Source: Bradyrhizobium sp. Ai1a-2
Lineage (GTDB): Bacteria; Pseudomonadota; Alphaproteobacteria; Rhizobiales; Xanthobacteraceae
Assembly (NCBI RefSeq): GCF_000426245.1
Contig: NZ_AUEZ01000004.1
Coordinates: 62,001-126,000 of the forward strand
Direction: 5' to 3'
DNA length: 64,000 nucleotides
Positions 7,138 to 16,472 of this stretch are shown here, piece after piece. Numbering within the stretch: the first letter of the stretch is position 1; each line of letters begins with the position of its first letter. A program made the position numbers and the translations under genes. Under the pieces are notes generated by a model, which was not told where the DNA came from, made no database searches, and saw nothing but the letters and a program-made list of their open reading frames with translations.

Positions 7138-7194
7138 CAGGCAAAACGCAAAAAAGTGACGTTCGGCCGAAAAAAGTTAGTTCGGCGTCACAGA

Positions 7195-7515
7195 TCAGGG
7201 ATGCAGCGCGCGGTACTGCGCCAGCAATTTGCCTGCCCGCTCAATGAATTGCCAGCTGTCGCCGGCCGAGATGCCGAGCTCCACCGCCCTGCAGCGCAGC
7301 GCGACGTCAGGGCCGGCGCCCATGGCGCGGTAGATCGCTATCGAGTTCGGCGAGGCGAAAATGGCGCGCGCCGCGGCGTTATTGGACAGGCCTAGCCGGT
7401 CCTGCCAGGCCACGAAGTCGGCCGCGCTGATTCGCAGTGACGCGTCACCAGATGCAAAATCGCGCTTTTGCGGCGCTCGGACGTCGGCCGACTTTGTCGC
7501 GCTTTTCCTCGCCAT
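7195..7515 (-). CDS. putative Xre-type helix-turn-helix regulator
   Basis: The 106-aa product has a basic N-terminus and a segment DFVAWQDRLGLSNNAAARAI then SPNSIAIYRAMGAGPDVAL that fits the two-helix DNA-recognition pattern of phage Xre-like proteins. GGAG lies before the ATG at 7515. It sits at the hinge between the leftward and rightward blocks, where a regulator would be expected. The assignment is by pattern only. Confidence 0.6.
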   Translation of the reverse strand: MARKSATKSADVRAPQKRDFASGDASLRISAADFVAWQDRLGLSNNAAARAIFASPNSIAIYRAMGAGPDVALRCRAVELGISAGDSWQFIERAGKLLAQYRALHP

Positions 7516-7695
7516 GCCATCTCACTCCGTAGTGACGTTTCCGGGTTAACCCACACTAGGCGGACCTATCACAGATTTGAGTCGCAGCAACCCGGCGGAG
7601 CGCGCCTATCAACGGGCAAGCGCCGCCGCGTCGGTTTGACAGCCGACTCATTTTCCGATTCAGAGCGGGAACAGTGAAGGATTGTCACCACGGGC

Positions 7696-7726
7696 AACCC
7701 GCCAGGCCGAAAGGTCTCGGCGGGTT
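7696..7726. terminator. hairpin, possible bidirectional terminator
   Basis: AACCCGCC (7696-7703) pairs with GGCGGGTT (7719-7726) around an inner GCCGAAAGGT loop. Few T residues follow, so termination efficiency is uncertain. The stretch 7516-7746 has no convincing gene; a TTGACA at 7636 may be a rightward -35 box. Confidence 0.45.
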
Positions 7727-7746
7727 TCGCATGTCAACGGTGCACC

Positions 7747-8013
7747 ATGGCCAACCCGACCAATGCAGCTGCGCCGATTGCTGGAACGTGGCGCCCAACC
7801 GGCAACGCGCGGTTGCGGTGCGGTTGGTTCGGCCGGCCGATAATCGAGATTGAGGAGTCCGCCACGGTGCTGACTGGCGATCCTGCGCCAGGCCAAGCCA
7901 TCGGGACATGGCGAGTAGCGAAGCGTTGGCGCCGCGCTCGGCGCGGCCAAGTCGTGGCGCTCGGTACCGTTGCAGCCATGGTCGCCTTTGCCCGTGGCAA
8001 GGCGGAGCGGTAG
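7747..8013 (+). CDS. hypothetical protein, 88 aa
   Basis: MANPTNAAAPIAGTWRPTG.. with GRPIIEIEESATVLTGDPAPGQAIGTWRVAKRW, a repeated GTWR motif and beta-strand character. No strong RBS, and an antisense frame is also open here, so support is moderate. Confidence 0.4.
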   Translation: MANPTNAAAPIAGTWRPTGNARLRCGWFGRPIIEIEESATVLTGDPAPGQAIGTWRVAKRWRRARRGQVVALGTVAAMVAFARGKAER

Positions 8014-8018
8014 CGCCC

Positions 8019-8213
8019 ATGGGTGACGTCGTCGCGTTCGCTGTCCCTGCCGGCGGCGCCGCCGCGCGTGCAGTCCCTGCCAGCGATGAATCCGCAACCG
8101 TTGTTATCTTGCCCGTCATCCGCCTAGAGCGCTGCAGCCCCGACCCATGGGACGGGTTGCCGAGCGATAGCGCTCCGCCGCATGCGGCCACGTTCCCGGA
8201 TGACGGCGCGTAG
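8019..8213 (+). CDS. hypothetical protein, 64 aa
   Basis: MGDVVAFAVPAGGAAARAV.. then SATVVILPVIRLERC. Such short 'MGDV..ATVVILPVIRLER' proteins occur in alphaproteobacteria, but I cannot name a function. It follows the previous frame by 5 nt. Confidence 0.4.
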   Translation: MGDVVAFAVPAGGAAARAVPASDESATVVILPVIRLERCSPDPWDGLPSDSAPPHAATFPDDGA

Positions 8214-8512
8214 TCCGCCACGTCAACTGGTCACCACCTAACGCACACGCCAGCCAGGTAACGCCAGCACGTTGCGGCGGGGCGGCGCCGGGTGCCATGG
8301 GCGCCGCCGGACATGGTCGGGCAACCCGACCCGCGACGCTCGCAACAGCCAAGCCGGGCCAGCCAACCGCCAACCCGCCCCCCGTCGGCGGACCTCGAGC
8401 AAGGGGGGCAGGGGGGGGCAAATTCCCGAAAGACGGCAGGACCCGGGACCGCTTGGGGTCGCATCCGCACAATTTTTTTGAGGCGGCCGAAATTTTTGGC
8501 CGAGATCGCAAA
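8214..8512. other. GC-rich gene-free stretch upstream of the terminase genes; candidate packaging region
   Basis: No supported gene. It contains G-runs (about 8401-8420) and a CGGCC/GGCCG hairpin with an A/T loop (8484-8502), directly before the putative small terminase. In HK97-type phages cos or pac sites commonly lie here. This is a positional inference only. Confidence 0.3.
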
Positions 8513-9022
8513 ATGACCGAAAAACCGGCAGAGCCGAAAAAGCGGAAGACGCGGAAGCGAGCAACGCGGAAACGGAATGCCGGCGGGCGGCCATCCTGGA
8601 AGCCGACCCTCGACGATCGGACCACGATCGAGCGGATGAAGTTCTGCGGCGAGTCCGACGCCACGATTGCGCGGTCGCTTGGTGTCGACGTCGACACGAT
8701 GCGGAAACATTGCCCGGAAGAACTCGCGAACGGGTACGCGAACCGCCGGCGCGAGGTGGTCAACCTGCTCTTCGAGGCGGCGAAAGCCAAGAACACCTCG
8801 GCGATCAAGCGGCTCGACGACATGGGGCGGGTTGCCGGTGCGGCCGCAGCGGTAAACGGTCGCGGCGGGAAAATGCCGAAGCCGGAGAAAGCGCCGGTCG
8901 CCGAAAAGCCTGGCAAAAAGGAACTGCGGAAACAGGCGGCTGCCCAGGTAAGCGGGGTCTACGCGCCGCCGCCGCCGCCGAGGCTGGCTGTCGATAACAC
9001 CAAGGCCGCGGGCGGCGAGTGA
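8513..9022 (+). CDS. putative terminase small subunit
   Basis: The 169-aa product begins with a Lys/Arg-rich tail, then GGRPSWKPTLDDRTTIERMK and ESDATIARSLGVDVDTMRKHC, a helix-turn-helix of the kind that binds packaging sites, then an Ala-rich coiled segment. It overlaps the large-terminase GTG by 4 bases (GTGA). Position and motif together make TerS likely; an alternative upstream start gives an unlikely Pro/Gly-rich extension. Confidence 0.75.
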   Translation: MTEKPAEPKKRKTRKRATRKRNAGGRPSWKPTLDDRTTIERMKFCGESDATIARSLGVDVDTMRKHCPEELANGYANRRREVVNLLFEAAKAKNTSAIKRLDDMGRVAGAAAAVNGRGGKMPKPEKAPVAEKPGKKELRKQAAAQVSGVYAPPPPPRLAVDNTKAAGGE

Positions 9023-10764
9023 CCCTTCACTGGTCGACGGCGTGTATCGACTGGGAGAGGAGAATCGTCGCCGGCGAGACGCTCGTCCCGTTTGAGCCCC
9101 TCTTCCCGGAAGAGGCTTACGCGGCGCTAGATGTTTTCAAATCGCTGAAGATCGTCGATGCCACTTTCATCGAGGATCCCGAGACAGGCGAGATGCGTCC
9201 GCCGACGTTCGGCGAGGCCAGCGAGCCGTGGGTCTTCGATTTCGTTCTGGCAATCTTCGGGGCATACGATCACGCCAGCGCCAAACGACTGATCCGGGAA
9301 TTCTTTCTGCTGATCAGCAAGAAGAACGGAAAGTCGACGATCGCTGCGGCGATCATGATCACCGCGCTGATCCGGAATTGGAGGCATTCCGCCGAGCTCC
9401 TTATCTTGGCGCCTACGCTCGAGGTCGCAAAAAACGCCTTTGAGCCGGCGCGCGACATGGTGCTCTACGATGAGCAACTGAAGGATCTCCTGCACATTCA
9501 GGAGAACTTCCGCCAGATCAAACACCTCGTAACGAACGCGGTCTTGAAGGTCGTCGCAGCCGACACCGATACCGTTTCCGGCAAGAAGGCCGCTTTCGTT
9601 CTCGTCGACGAATTGTGGGTTTTCGGCAAGCGCGCCGGCGCCAGCGCCATGTTGCGCGAGGCAACCGGTGGCCTTGTCTCGAAGAAGGAAGGCTTCGTCA
9701 TCTTCCTGTCCACGCATTCGGACGAAGAGCCGGCGGGCGTGTTCAAGGAGAAACTCGAATACTACCGCGACATCCGGGACGGACGGATCACGGATCCAAA
9801 GAGCTTCGGCATTCTTTTCGAATGGCCCGAACCCATGCTCGAGTCTGAGGCCTACCTGGACCCGGCGAATTGGCGCATTACGAACCCAAACCTCGAAAAG
9901 TCAGTCTTCACCGATTGGCTTTTGGAGGAACTCGCCAAGGCGCAGCGCGGCGACAAGGCCGATCTGAACGTCTTCCTCGCGAAGCACCTGAATGTACCGA
10001 TTGGACAGCGGTTGCGCGCGAACCGCTGGGCTGGCGCTGATTTCTGGGCCGAATCCACCGAACGTGTAACCTCCCTGCAGGATCTGCTGCGGCGTTGCGA
10101 GGTTGTGGTTGTCGGCATCGACGGCGGAGGCCTCGACGATCTCCTAGGGCTGGTGGTTCTCGGCCGGCTAAAGCGGCCGTCAGGCGCCGCAGAAGACCTG
10201 ACGAAGCGGAAATGGTTGTGCTGGGCCAGAGCGTGGGCGCACAAGATCGTGCTGAAGCGTCGGCAGCAAATCGCGACCGAACTCCAGGAACTCGTGAAGG
10301 AAAACACGCTCACGATTGTGGAAAATCCGGGCGATGACGTCACCGCCGTCGCTGACATCGTGATGACGATCGAGGAATCCGGAAAGCTTGCCGAAGACGC
10401 AGCGATCGCAGTCGACGCCGCCGGCATTGGCTCCATTGTCGACGAACTCACCAGCGAGGCGCGTGGTCTCGAGAAGGAGCGCATCGTCGGTATCTCCCAA
10501 GGCTGGAAGCTCAACGGCGCCATCAAGGATGCCGAGCGCAGGGTCGCCGCTGGCACCCTAATCCACGAGGGATCTCGGCTTATGTCCTGGTCGGTCGGGA
10601 ACGCTAAGGCGGAGCAGCGCGGCAATGCGACGCTCGTCACGAAGCAGATCAGCGGCATGGCAAAAATCGACCCTCTGATGGCGATGTTCAATGCGGTGTC
10701 GCTGATGTCGATGAATCCAGAACCGGCAGGATCAGCTTACGAGGACGAAGACGTCCTGGTGTGA
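9019..10764 (+). CDS. terminase large subunit
   Basis: The 581-aa ATPase-nuclease motor has a Walker-A-like SKKNGKST (residues 100-107), Walker B FVLVDE (D197, E198) and a C-terminal RNase H-like nuclease beginning VVVGIDGG (D368) with a later AIAVDAAG strand. Length and the KNGKS variant are typical of the HK97/Terminase_1 group. It starts with GTG overlapping the TerS stop. It would translocate DNA into the prohead through the portal. Confidence 0.95.
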   Translation: MTLHWSTACIDWERRIVAGETLVPFEPLFPEEAYAALDVFKSLKIVDATFIEDPETGEMRPPTFGEASEPWVFDFVLAIFGAYDHASAKRLIREFFLLISKKNGKSTIAAAIMITALIRNWRHSAELLILAPTLEVAKNAFEPARDMVLYDEQLKDLLHIQENFRQIKHLVTNAVLKVVAADTDTVSGKKAAFVLVDELWVFGKRAGASAMLREATGGLVSKKEGFVIFLSTHSDEEPAGVFKEKLEYYRDIRDGRITDPKSFGILFEWPEPMLESEAYLDPANWRITNPNLEKSVFTDWLLEELAKAQRGDKADLNVFLAKHLNVPIGQRLRANRWAGADFWAESTERVTSLQDLLRRCEVVVVGIDGGGLDDLLGLVVLGRLKRPSGAAEDLTKRKWLCWARAWAHKIVLKRRQQIATELQELVKENTLTIVENPGDDVTAVADIVMTIEESGKLAEDAAIAVDAAGIGSIVDELTSEARGLEKERIVGISQGWKLNGAIKDAERRVAAGTLIHEGSRLMSWSVGNAKAEQRGNATLVTKQISGMAKIDPLMAMFNAVSLMSMNPEPAGSAYEDEDVLV

Positions 10765-10827
10765 TGCCGGCGGCCGCGGTCGCTGCCCGTTGGTCTCCCC
10801 CGCAACTCATCAGGACAAAAATCGCCC

Positions 10828-12468
10828 ATGGGTTGGATAAACAACGCCGCTGCAGCAGTCTGGTCGCTTGGCCGTCGGGCCGACGATTCCGACCAGGACC
10901 GCTACTATGGCGACGACGCTGATTTTTACTACGAGTCGGTAGGAAAGCGCTCGACCGCTGGCGTTCGCATCACACCAATGGCGGCGATGCGCCTCTCGGC
11001 GTTCGCGGCATGCGCGAAGGTGTTGGCCGAGACCATCGCCAGCCTTCCGGTCTCGATCAACAAGATCATGCCGGATGATGGCCGTCAGCCATGGCCGAGC
11101 CATCCGATTGCGGAACTGATCCGGTATCAGCCCAACCGGACGCAGACCGCTGTCGAGTTCTGGGAATCGATCATCTTTCATACCGTGCTGTTCGGCACCG
11201 GCTACGCCGAGATCGTGCCTGGTCCGCGCGGCGCCGTCGATCAGTTGAAGTTCCTGCGCAGCGATCGCGTCGTTCAAGATCAGCTTCGCGATGAAACACT
11301 GCGTTTCACGGTATCGAACCCGAATTCAGGAGGATCTCGGGTTCTGTTGCAGGATGAGGTCTTGCGCATTCCGAGCCTGTCGCTGGACGGCGTCAACGGC
11401 CTCAGCATGATCGACCTCGCCGCGGAAGCGATAGGTCTCGGCGTTGCTGCCGATCAGTATGCCTCGCGCATTTTTTCGAACAACCTCAACATGGGTGGTT
11501 TCATCACCACCCAGAAGAGGATGAGCCGCGAGGCAATCCGCAATCTGATTGCCAGGTTGATGGAGAAGTACGCCAGTCCGGAGAATTTCCACCGGCCGGC
11601 GATCCTCCAGGACGGAGCAAAGTTCGAGCCCGCCGCCATGAAGGCGAGCGAGGCCCAACTGTTGGAAGCCCGGAAGTGGCAGATCGCGGAACTCGCGCGC
11701 TACTTCCGGATTCCGCTGCACATGCTTGGCGTCGACGACCAGACGAATCGGTCGACCGTCGAAGAGCAGTCCATCAACTTCGTGAAGTACACGATCCGGC
11801 CATGGGCGCGCCGGATCGAACAGGCCGTTCGTCGCGATCTCATCATCGCGACGGGGCTGTATGAGATCAAATTTAACCTCGATGCGCTCGAGCGCGGCAA
11901 TCTCGAGGCCCGTCGGAACTATTGGTCGTCGGCGCTTGGAAGCGGTGGTGCACCTGGCTGGATGACCGTCAACGAGGTGCGGGTCGCCGAAGGGATGAAC
12001 CGCATCAATGAACCCTGGGCCGACCAAGTGTCCCGCGGCGGGTACGAAAAGGCGTCGCCGACGCCCGCCGGGCAACAGCGCCAAGGTTCGGACGATGAGA
12101 CGGATGCGATCGCGGCGCCGGCGCCGAAGATCGAGGACAACACGCCGGAAGCAGTCGCCGCTCGAGTCGCCAACAAGGAGAACGCAACCCTCCGCAAGGC
12201 GTCGCAGCGGTTCGCCGCGGATCCCGATGGGCTGCGCGAGTTCATCAAGGCTTTCTACGGCGGTCACGTCAGCTTCGTGATGTCGCAACTCGGCATATCG
12301 AGGCCGGACGCGAAACGATACTGCGCGCATCAGCGCGATGAGGCGCTGAAGGCGAACGATTTCTTGGCGTTGCTCGATCACCGGGAAGAGAAGCTTGCCG
12401 GCCTGATTGCCGCCGTTCTCAAGCAACACGGAGCCCGAAATGGGGAAGATGCAGCAGTTCAAGCGTGA
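10828..12468 (+). CDS. HK97-family portal protein
   Basis: A 546-aa protein with the family pattern: ITPMAAMRLSAFAACAKVLAETIASLPVSI near residue 50, VEFWESIIFHTVLFGTGYAEI, and IAELARYFRIPLHMLGVDDQTNRSTVEEQ. Portal proteins form the dodecameric DNA entry vertex. The last 110 residues, after the acidic Pro-rich linker, are an extension with helices ending HREEKLAGLIAAVLK that overlap the protease start. AGGAC precedes the ATG. Confidence 0.95.
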   Translation: MGWINNAAAAVWSLGRRADDSDQDRYYGDDADFYYESVGKRSTAGVRITPMAAMRLSAFAACAKVLAETIASLPVSINKIMPDDGRQPWPSHPIAELIRYQPNRTQTAVEFWESIIFHTVLFGTGYAEIVPGPRGAVDQLKFLRSDRVVQDQLRDETLRFTVSNPNSGGSRVLLQDEVLRIPSLSLDGVNGLSMIDLAAEAIGLGVAADQYASRIFSNNLNMGGFITTQKRMSREAIRNLIARLMEKYASPENFHRPAILQDGAKFEPAAMKASEAQLLEARKWQIAELARYFRIPLHMLGVDDQTNRSTVEEQSINFVKYTIRPWARRIEQAVRRDLIIATGLYEIKFNLDALERGNLEARRNYWSSALGSGGAPGWMTVNEVRVAEGMNRINEPWADQVSRGGYEKASPTPAGQQRQGSDDETDAIAAPAPKIEDNTPEAVAARVANKENATLRKASQRFAADPDGLREFIKAFYGGHVSFVMSQLGISRPDAKRYCAHQRDEALKANDFLALLDHREEKLAGLIAAVLKQHGARNGEDAAVQA

Positions 12469-13816
12469 GATCCGGAGCTCAAACGGCCGGGTCTTCGCCT
12501 TTGACCTGCGGAACGGCTTCGGCGCCGTCCTGGGCGGCCTGTTCGAGAAGATTGCGCGCGGCAAGGTCCATGACCAGGAAATCCGCGAGATTTATGGACT
12601 CGAGGACGAGGGCGATCGCGAACCGATGCATGTGCGGATCGCCGCCGGCCCGCAGATGACGCCGAGCTCGAAGCCCGGCAAGTACACCGCGCTTGTCTCG
12701 ATGCACGGCGTTGCGCTCTACGATCTGGAATTCCAGCCGTACTGCTTCTCGACGTTGCTGTTGTCCCAGATCATGGATCAACTCGCGAATGATCCCACTG
12801 TCGACACCATCGTTCTCGACATCAACACGCCTGGTGGCCACGTCACTGGCACCCAGGAAGCCGCCGATGCCGTGTTCAAGGCCGCAAAGAAGAAGACCGT
12901 GGTTGGTATCATCAACCCGCTCTGCGCCAGCGCCGGCTATTGGATCGGCTCGCAGTGCACCCGGCTCGTCGCGGTGCCGTCGGCCGATATCGGCTCGATC
13001 GGTGTCTTCATGTGCCACTATGACTGCTCCGCGATGCTGGCGGATTTCGGCTTGAAGCCGACCTTCATCTACGCCGGCGAGTACAAGACCGAAGGCAATT
13101 CGATGGAGCCGCTCAGCGACGAGGCGCGGGCGTTCTATCAGTCCGAGGTCGACCAGACCTATGACGACTTCCTCACCGCAGTAGCGCGCGGCCGCGGCGT
13201 CTCAAAGGATGTCGTGCTGCAGAAGTTCGGCAAGGGTCGGTGCTACGGCGCGCCGATGGCGAAGCGGCTCGGCATGGTCGACGAGGTCGCCACGATCAAG
13301 CTGGCGCTTCAGAGCGTCGGTCTGACCATGGAGATGCCGGAGGACGGCCGCCGGCGTCGCGGCGAGGACCAGGCGCCTGCCGAGGACGCCCAGGCACCTG
13401 AAGGCCAGATCGCGCCTGCTGCCGCCGAAACTGAAGAAGCCGCCGTGACGGACCAGGTCGTCGAACTCGAGGGCTGCGAGCCGTTCGCGGTGCGGCGGGA
13501 TCGGGATGGCGACGCCATCAAGGCGTACGTACTGGAGCCGTGGCCGGCGAAAGTAGTCATGGCACCGGAGTTGTTCCACAGCCAGTCCAGCTACGTGACC
13601 GTAACCGGTACCACGGTGACCATCGCGGTCGACAATGGCGCTGCTGTCTACAGCAAGATCGGCATCTCGAGGCAAGGCGACTGGGTCTGCGTGCTCGCCG
13701 AAGGCAGCAGTTTCTCGCCGCCGCCTCCGTCACAAGCCCAGATCGACGCCGAGGCGGCGGAGCGGCAGCACCGCGCCCATGTGCTTCGCCGGCGGCTCGC
13801 GCTCCTCAGCGTCTAA
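12440..13816 (+). CDS. S49-type prohead protease
   Basis: The 458-aa SppA/ClpP-like serine protease uses a Ser-Lys dyad: LDINTPGGHVTG precedes S164 in CASAGYWIG, and K216 lies in GEYKTEGNSMEPLS. The start at 12440 has GGAG 7 nt upstream and overlaps the portal gene, so it is probably coupled. After residue 300 there is an acidic linker and about 100 extra residues of beta character (ELFHSQSSYVTVTGTTVTIAV), which may act as scaffold. It would mature the capsid proteins encoded next. Confidence 0.92.
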   Translation: MGKMQQFKREIRSSNGRVFAFDLRNGFGAVLGGLFEKIARGKVHDQEIREIYGLEDEGDREPMHVRIAAGPQMTPSSKPGKYTALVSMHGVALYDLEFQPYCFSTLLLSQIMDQLANDPTVDTIVLDINTPGGHVTGTQEAADAVFKAAKKKTVVGIINPLCASAGYWIGSQCTRLVAVPSADIGSIGVFMCHYDCSAMLADFGLKPTFIYAGEYKTEGNSMEPLSDEARAFYQSEVDQTYDDFLTAVARGRGVSKDVVLQKFGKGRCYGAPMAKRLGMVDEVATIKLALQSVGLTMEMPEDGRRRRGEDQAPAEDAQAPEGQIAPAAAETEEAAVTDQVVELEGCEPFAVRRDRDGDAIKAYVLEPWPAKVVMAPELFHSQSSYVTVTGTTVTIAVDNGAAVYSKIGISRQGDWVCVLAEGSSFSPPPPSQAQIDAEAAERQHRAHVLRRRLALLSV

Positions 13817-13834
13817 TCGAAATAGCGGGGAACC

Positions 13835-14884
13835 ATGAACAAGGTCCAGGCGCAGCAGTTCGAGAGCTTCGTCCACTTCATCGCGGCAGTGATGTCGGCC
13901 GAGGCGAATGATCGAGCGGATCCACGTCTCGTCTATCAGGCTGCGGCGACCGGCCTGAACGAGGCGGGCGGCGCCGCCGGCGGCTTCCTCGTCCCTTCGC
14001 AGTTCGCGGAACAGCTTTGGTCGCGGGTTTACGCGACCGGACGCATCTTGGCCCGCTGCGACGGTCAACCGGTTTCGCGGGGTGATCGGGTCGTGATCCC
14101 GATGGTTGCCGAGAAGGACCGTATCGACGGCGAACAGCCAACCGGATCGCGGTTCGGTGGTGCCCAGTTGTATTGGACCGATGAGGCCGGCGCGGACAAC
14201 GACTCGCCCATTCGATTTGAACTCCTAACCCTGCACCTCAAGAAGTTGCTCGGCATGTTCTTCGCGACTGACGAACTCATTGAGGACGTGCCGGCACTTG
14301 TTGCTGCTCTTCGGCGGATTTTCGGGCTCGAGGCCTCCTTCTCCATCGAGAACGCGATTGTGTCGGGGAGCGGCGTCGGGAAGCCGCTGGGCGTCCTGCA
14401 GTCCGGGGCCCTGATTACGGTGCCAAAGGAATCGGGCCAAGCCGCTGGCACGGTTCTGTATCCGAACCTCGTGCGCATGATCGAGCGGCTCTGGGGGCCA
14501 TCGCACAATTCCGCCATCTGGCTGATGAGCAACGAGGTGCTCGGGATTGTCCTCCAATTGGCGGCGGACTCGGATGAGAAGTTGCTCACCACGGACGCGG
14601 ACGGAACGCGTCGGCTCCTGACCTATCCCATTGAGGTCTGCGAATACACTCCTGCGCTGAGCTCGGCCGGCGATATTCTGCTGGGCGACTTCAGCCAGTA
14701 CATTCTCGCCCAAAAGGACGAGAACCCGGATTTCCTGAGCTCGATACACGTCAAGTTTTCGACCGACGAAAGCGCGTTCAAGCTGCGCTATCGCGTCGAT
14801 GGTGCGCCGGGCTGGAAGACGCCGATCACGCCCAAGAACTCGACGCTGACGGTATCGCCGTTCGTGGCGCTCGGCGCCCGCTGA
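13835..14884 (+). CDS. HK97-fold major capsid protein, first copy
   Basis: A 349-aa capsid protein lacking a long N-terminal scaffold domain. Family signatures are GGFLVPSQFAEQLWSRV, SRFGGAQLYWTDEAG, LKKLLGMFFATDELIED and GVGKPLGVLQSGALI. It shares the block FATDELIED..FSIENAIVSGSGVGKPLG with the second capsid gene (YATDELLED..FKIDDAIFEGNGAGMPLG), so the two are paralogues. Starts 18 nt after the protease with GGGGA upstream. Confidence 0.9.
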   Translation: MNKVQAQQFESFVHFIAAVMSAEANDRADPRLVYQAAATGLNEAGGAAGGFLVPSQFAEQLWSRVYATGRILARCDGQPVSRGDRVVIPMVAEKDRIDGEQPTGSRFGGAQLYWTDEAGADNDSPIRFELLTLHLKKLLGMFFATDELIEDVPALVAALRRIFGLEASFSIENAIVSGSGVGKPLGVLQSGALITVPKESGQAAGTVLYPNLVRMIERLWGPSHNSAIWLMSNEVLGIVLQLAADSDEKLLTTDADGTRRLLTYPIEVCEYTPALSSAGDILLGDFSQYILAQKDENPDFLSSIHVKFSTDESAFKLRYRVDGAPGWKTPITPKNSTLTVSPFVALGAR

Positions 14885-14997
14885 TCTTCGTCTCAATTCG
14901 AATTCGCGGAGTAGGGGCGCTGAAGCGACCCTGATCTCTGCGTTTCTATGCGGGCTCGGTCGAGACCGCACGTCTCCACCTGAGTCCACCAGCAACC

Positions 14998-15025
14998 AAG
15001 GCGCTCCTTCGCGGGCGCCTTTTTT
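14998..15025 (+). terminator. intrinsic terminator between the two capsid genes
   Basis: AGGCGC pairs with GCGCCT (15015-15020), followed by six T. It would reduce read-through from capsid 1 into capsid 2, or set their ratio. Confidence 0.7.
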
Positions 15026-15042
15026 ATTGAAGGAGAGATCGA

Positions 15043-16380
15043 ATGTCGATCAAGGCACTGCGCGACAAGAAGGTCGCGTTGATCGCTGAGGCCGGCGCGC
15101 TGACGGCCAAGGTGGCCGACGGCTCCATCACCGATGCCGAGCAGGCCCGCCTGTCCGCGATTGTGGACGACCGTGCCGCGGAAGGTGACAAGCCGGCGTA
15201 TGTCAGCGAACTGACCCGCGTCAACCAGGCGATCGCGGCCGCGGAGCGTCTCATGGATGAGAAGCGCGCCATGACGCCGGCCACGGGCGAGAACGCCGAG
15301 ACCACCGCCGAACGCACGGAGCGGACCACGCCCACTGTTGCCGCGGAACCGAAGAAGAAGTTCGGAACGCTCGGCGAGCAGATGGTGGCGATCGTCAACG
15401 CCGGCCGTCGGATCGCAGTCGACGACCGTCTGGAGTGGCAGGCGGCCGCCGGCATGAACGAGGGCGGCGGCCAGGATGGTGGCTACCTCATCCAGCAGGA
15501 CTTCGTCGCGGAGCTCATGATGCGGGCCTACGACCGGTCCGACCTGCTGTCGCGGACTCGGCAACTGCCCGTCGGCGCGAACTCCAACGGCGTGAAGATC
15601 AACGCCCTGAAGGACTCAAGCCGCGCCAATGGCACCCGCTTCGGCGGCGTCCAGGCGTTCTGGACCGGCGAGGGTCAGCAGAAGGTTGGCACGACGTTGC
15701 AGTTCCGCCAGATGGATCTGCGCCTGCACAAGCTGACCGGCTTGCTGTACGCCACCGACGAACTGCTCGAGGACGCCGTCTTCTTGAACAGCTTCATCCC
15801 GGATGTTTTCGGCGATGAGTTCTCGTTCAAGATCGACGACGCGATCTTCGAGGGCAACGGCGCCGGCATGCCACTCGGCTTCATCAAGTCGCCGTCGCTG
15901 GTCACGATCAACCCCGAAGGTAGCCAAGGCGCCGATACCGTGATCGTCGAGAACATCGTCAAGATGTGGGCCCGGCTGTGGCTGCGTAGCCGGAAGACGG
16001 CGATTTGGACGATCAACCAGCAGATCGAGCCGCAACTCATGACGATGAAGATTGGCGACAAGCCGATCTATCTGCCGCAGGGCACGATCGAGGGCGAGCC
16101 CTTCGCGCGTCTGCTCGGTCGTCCGATCGTCCCGACCGAGTTCAACTCGGCTCTGGGCGACAAGGGCGACATCGCGCTGGTCGACCTCGCCCAGTACCTC
16201 ACCATCCAGAAGGGAGGTTTCAAGCAGGACGTCTCGATCCATGCTCGGTTCATCAATGACGAAACCACGTTCCGGTTCGTCACTCGGATGGACGGTCAGC
16301 CGATCTGGGATGCGCCGCTGACCCCCTTCAAGGGTTCGGACACCCTGAGCCCGTTCGTCACGCTCGCCGACCGCGCGTAA
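15043..16380 (+). CDS. HK97-fold major capsid protein, second copy with delta-like N-terminus
   Basis: A 445-aa capsid protein. Residues 1-110 are charged and helical (LRDKKVALIAEAGALTAKV..) like the HK97 delta domain that is removed by the prohead protease. The mature-type domain follows: GGYLIQQDFVAELMMRAYDRSDLLSR, NGTRFGGVQAFWTGEGQ, TGLLYATDELLED. AGGAG precedes the ATG. This full-length form is the likely main shell protein; the first copy may be a minor or vertex component. Confidence 0.93.
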   Translation: MSIKALRDKKVALIAEAGALTAKVADGSITDAEQARLSAIVDDRAAEGDKPAYVSELTRVNQAIAAAERLMDEKRAMTPATGENAETTAERTERTTPTVAAEPKKKFGTLGEQMVAIVNAGRRIAVDDRLEWQAAAGMNEGGGQDGGYLIQQDFVAELMMRAYDRSDLLSRTRQLPVGANSNGVKINALKDSSRANGTRFGGVQAFWTGEGQQKVGTTLQFRQMDLRLHKLTGLLYATDELLEDAVFLNSFIPDVFGDEFSFKIDDAIFEGNGAGMPLGFIKSPSLVTINPEGSQGADTVIVENIVKMWARLWLRSRKTAIWTINQQIEPQLMTMKIGDKPIYLPQGTIEGEPFARLLGRPIVPTEFNSALGDKGDIALVDLAQYLTIQKGGFKQDVSIHARFINDETTFRFVTRMDGQPIWDAPLTPFKGSDTLSPFVTLADRA

Positions 16381-16472
16381 TCCGCGATCGCTGGCCTGGT
16401 CGGCGGGGACACCATCTCCGCCGCTCAGATCCCTGGCGGTCATCCTTCAACTTCGAAACGGAGAATCCTCCA

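Noticed and set aside
7195..7515. Lysogeny repressor (cI) and prophage switch
   Set aside because: Only a small single HTH protein, with no paired Cro-like gene, operator set or integrase; kept as a generic regulator.
8116..8916. Long minus-strand frame opposite the small terminase
   Set aside because: Ser/Pro/Arg-rich product typical of antisense shadows; the plus-strand frame has motif, start and overlap with TerL.
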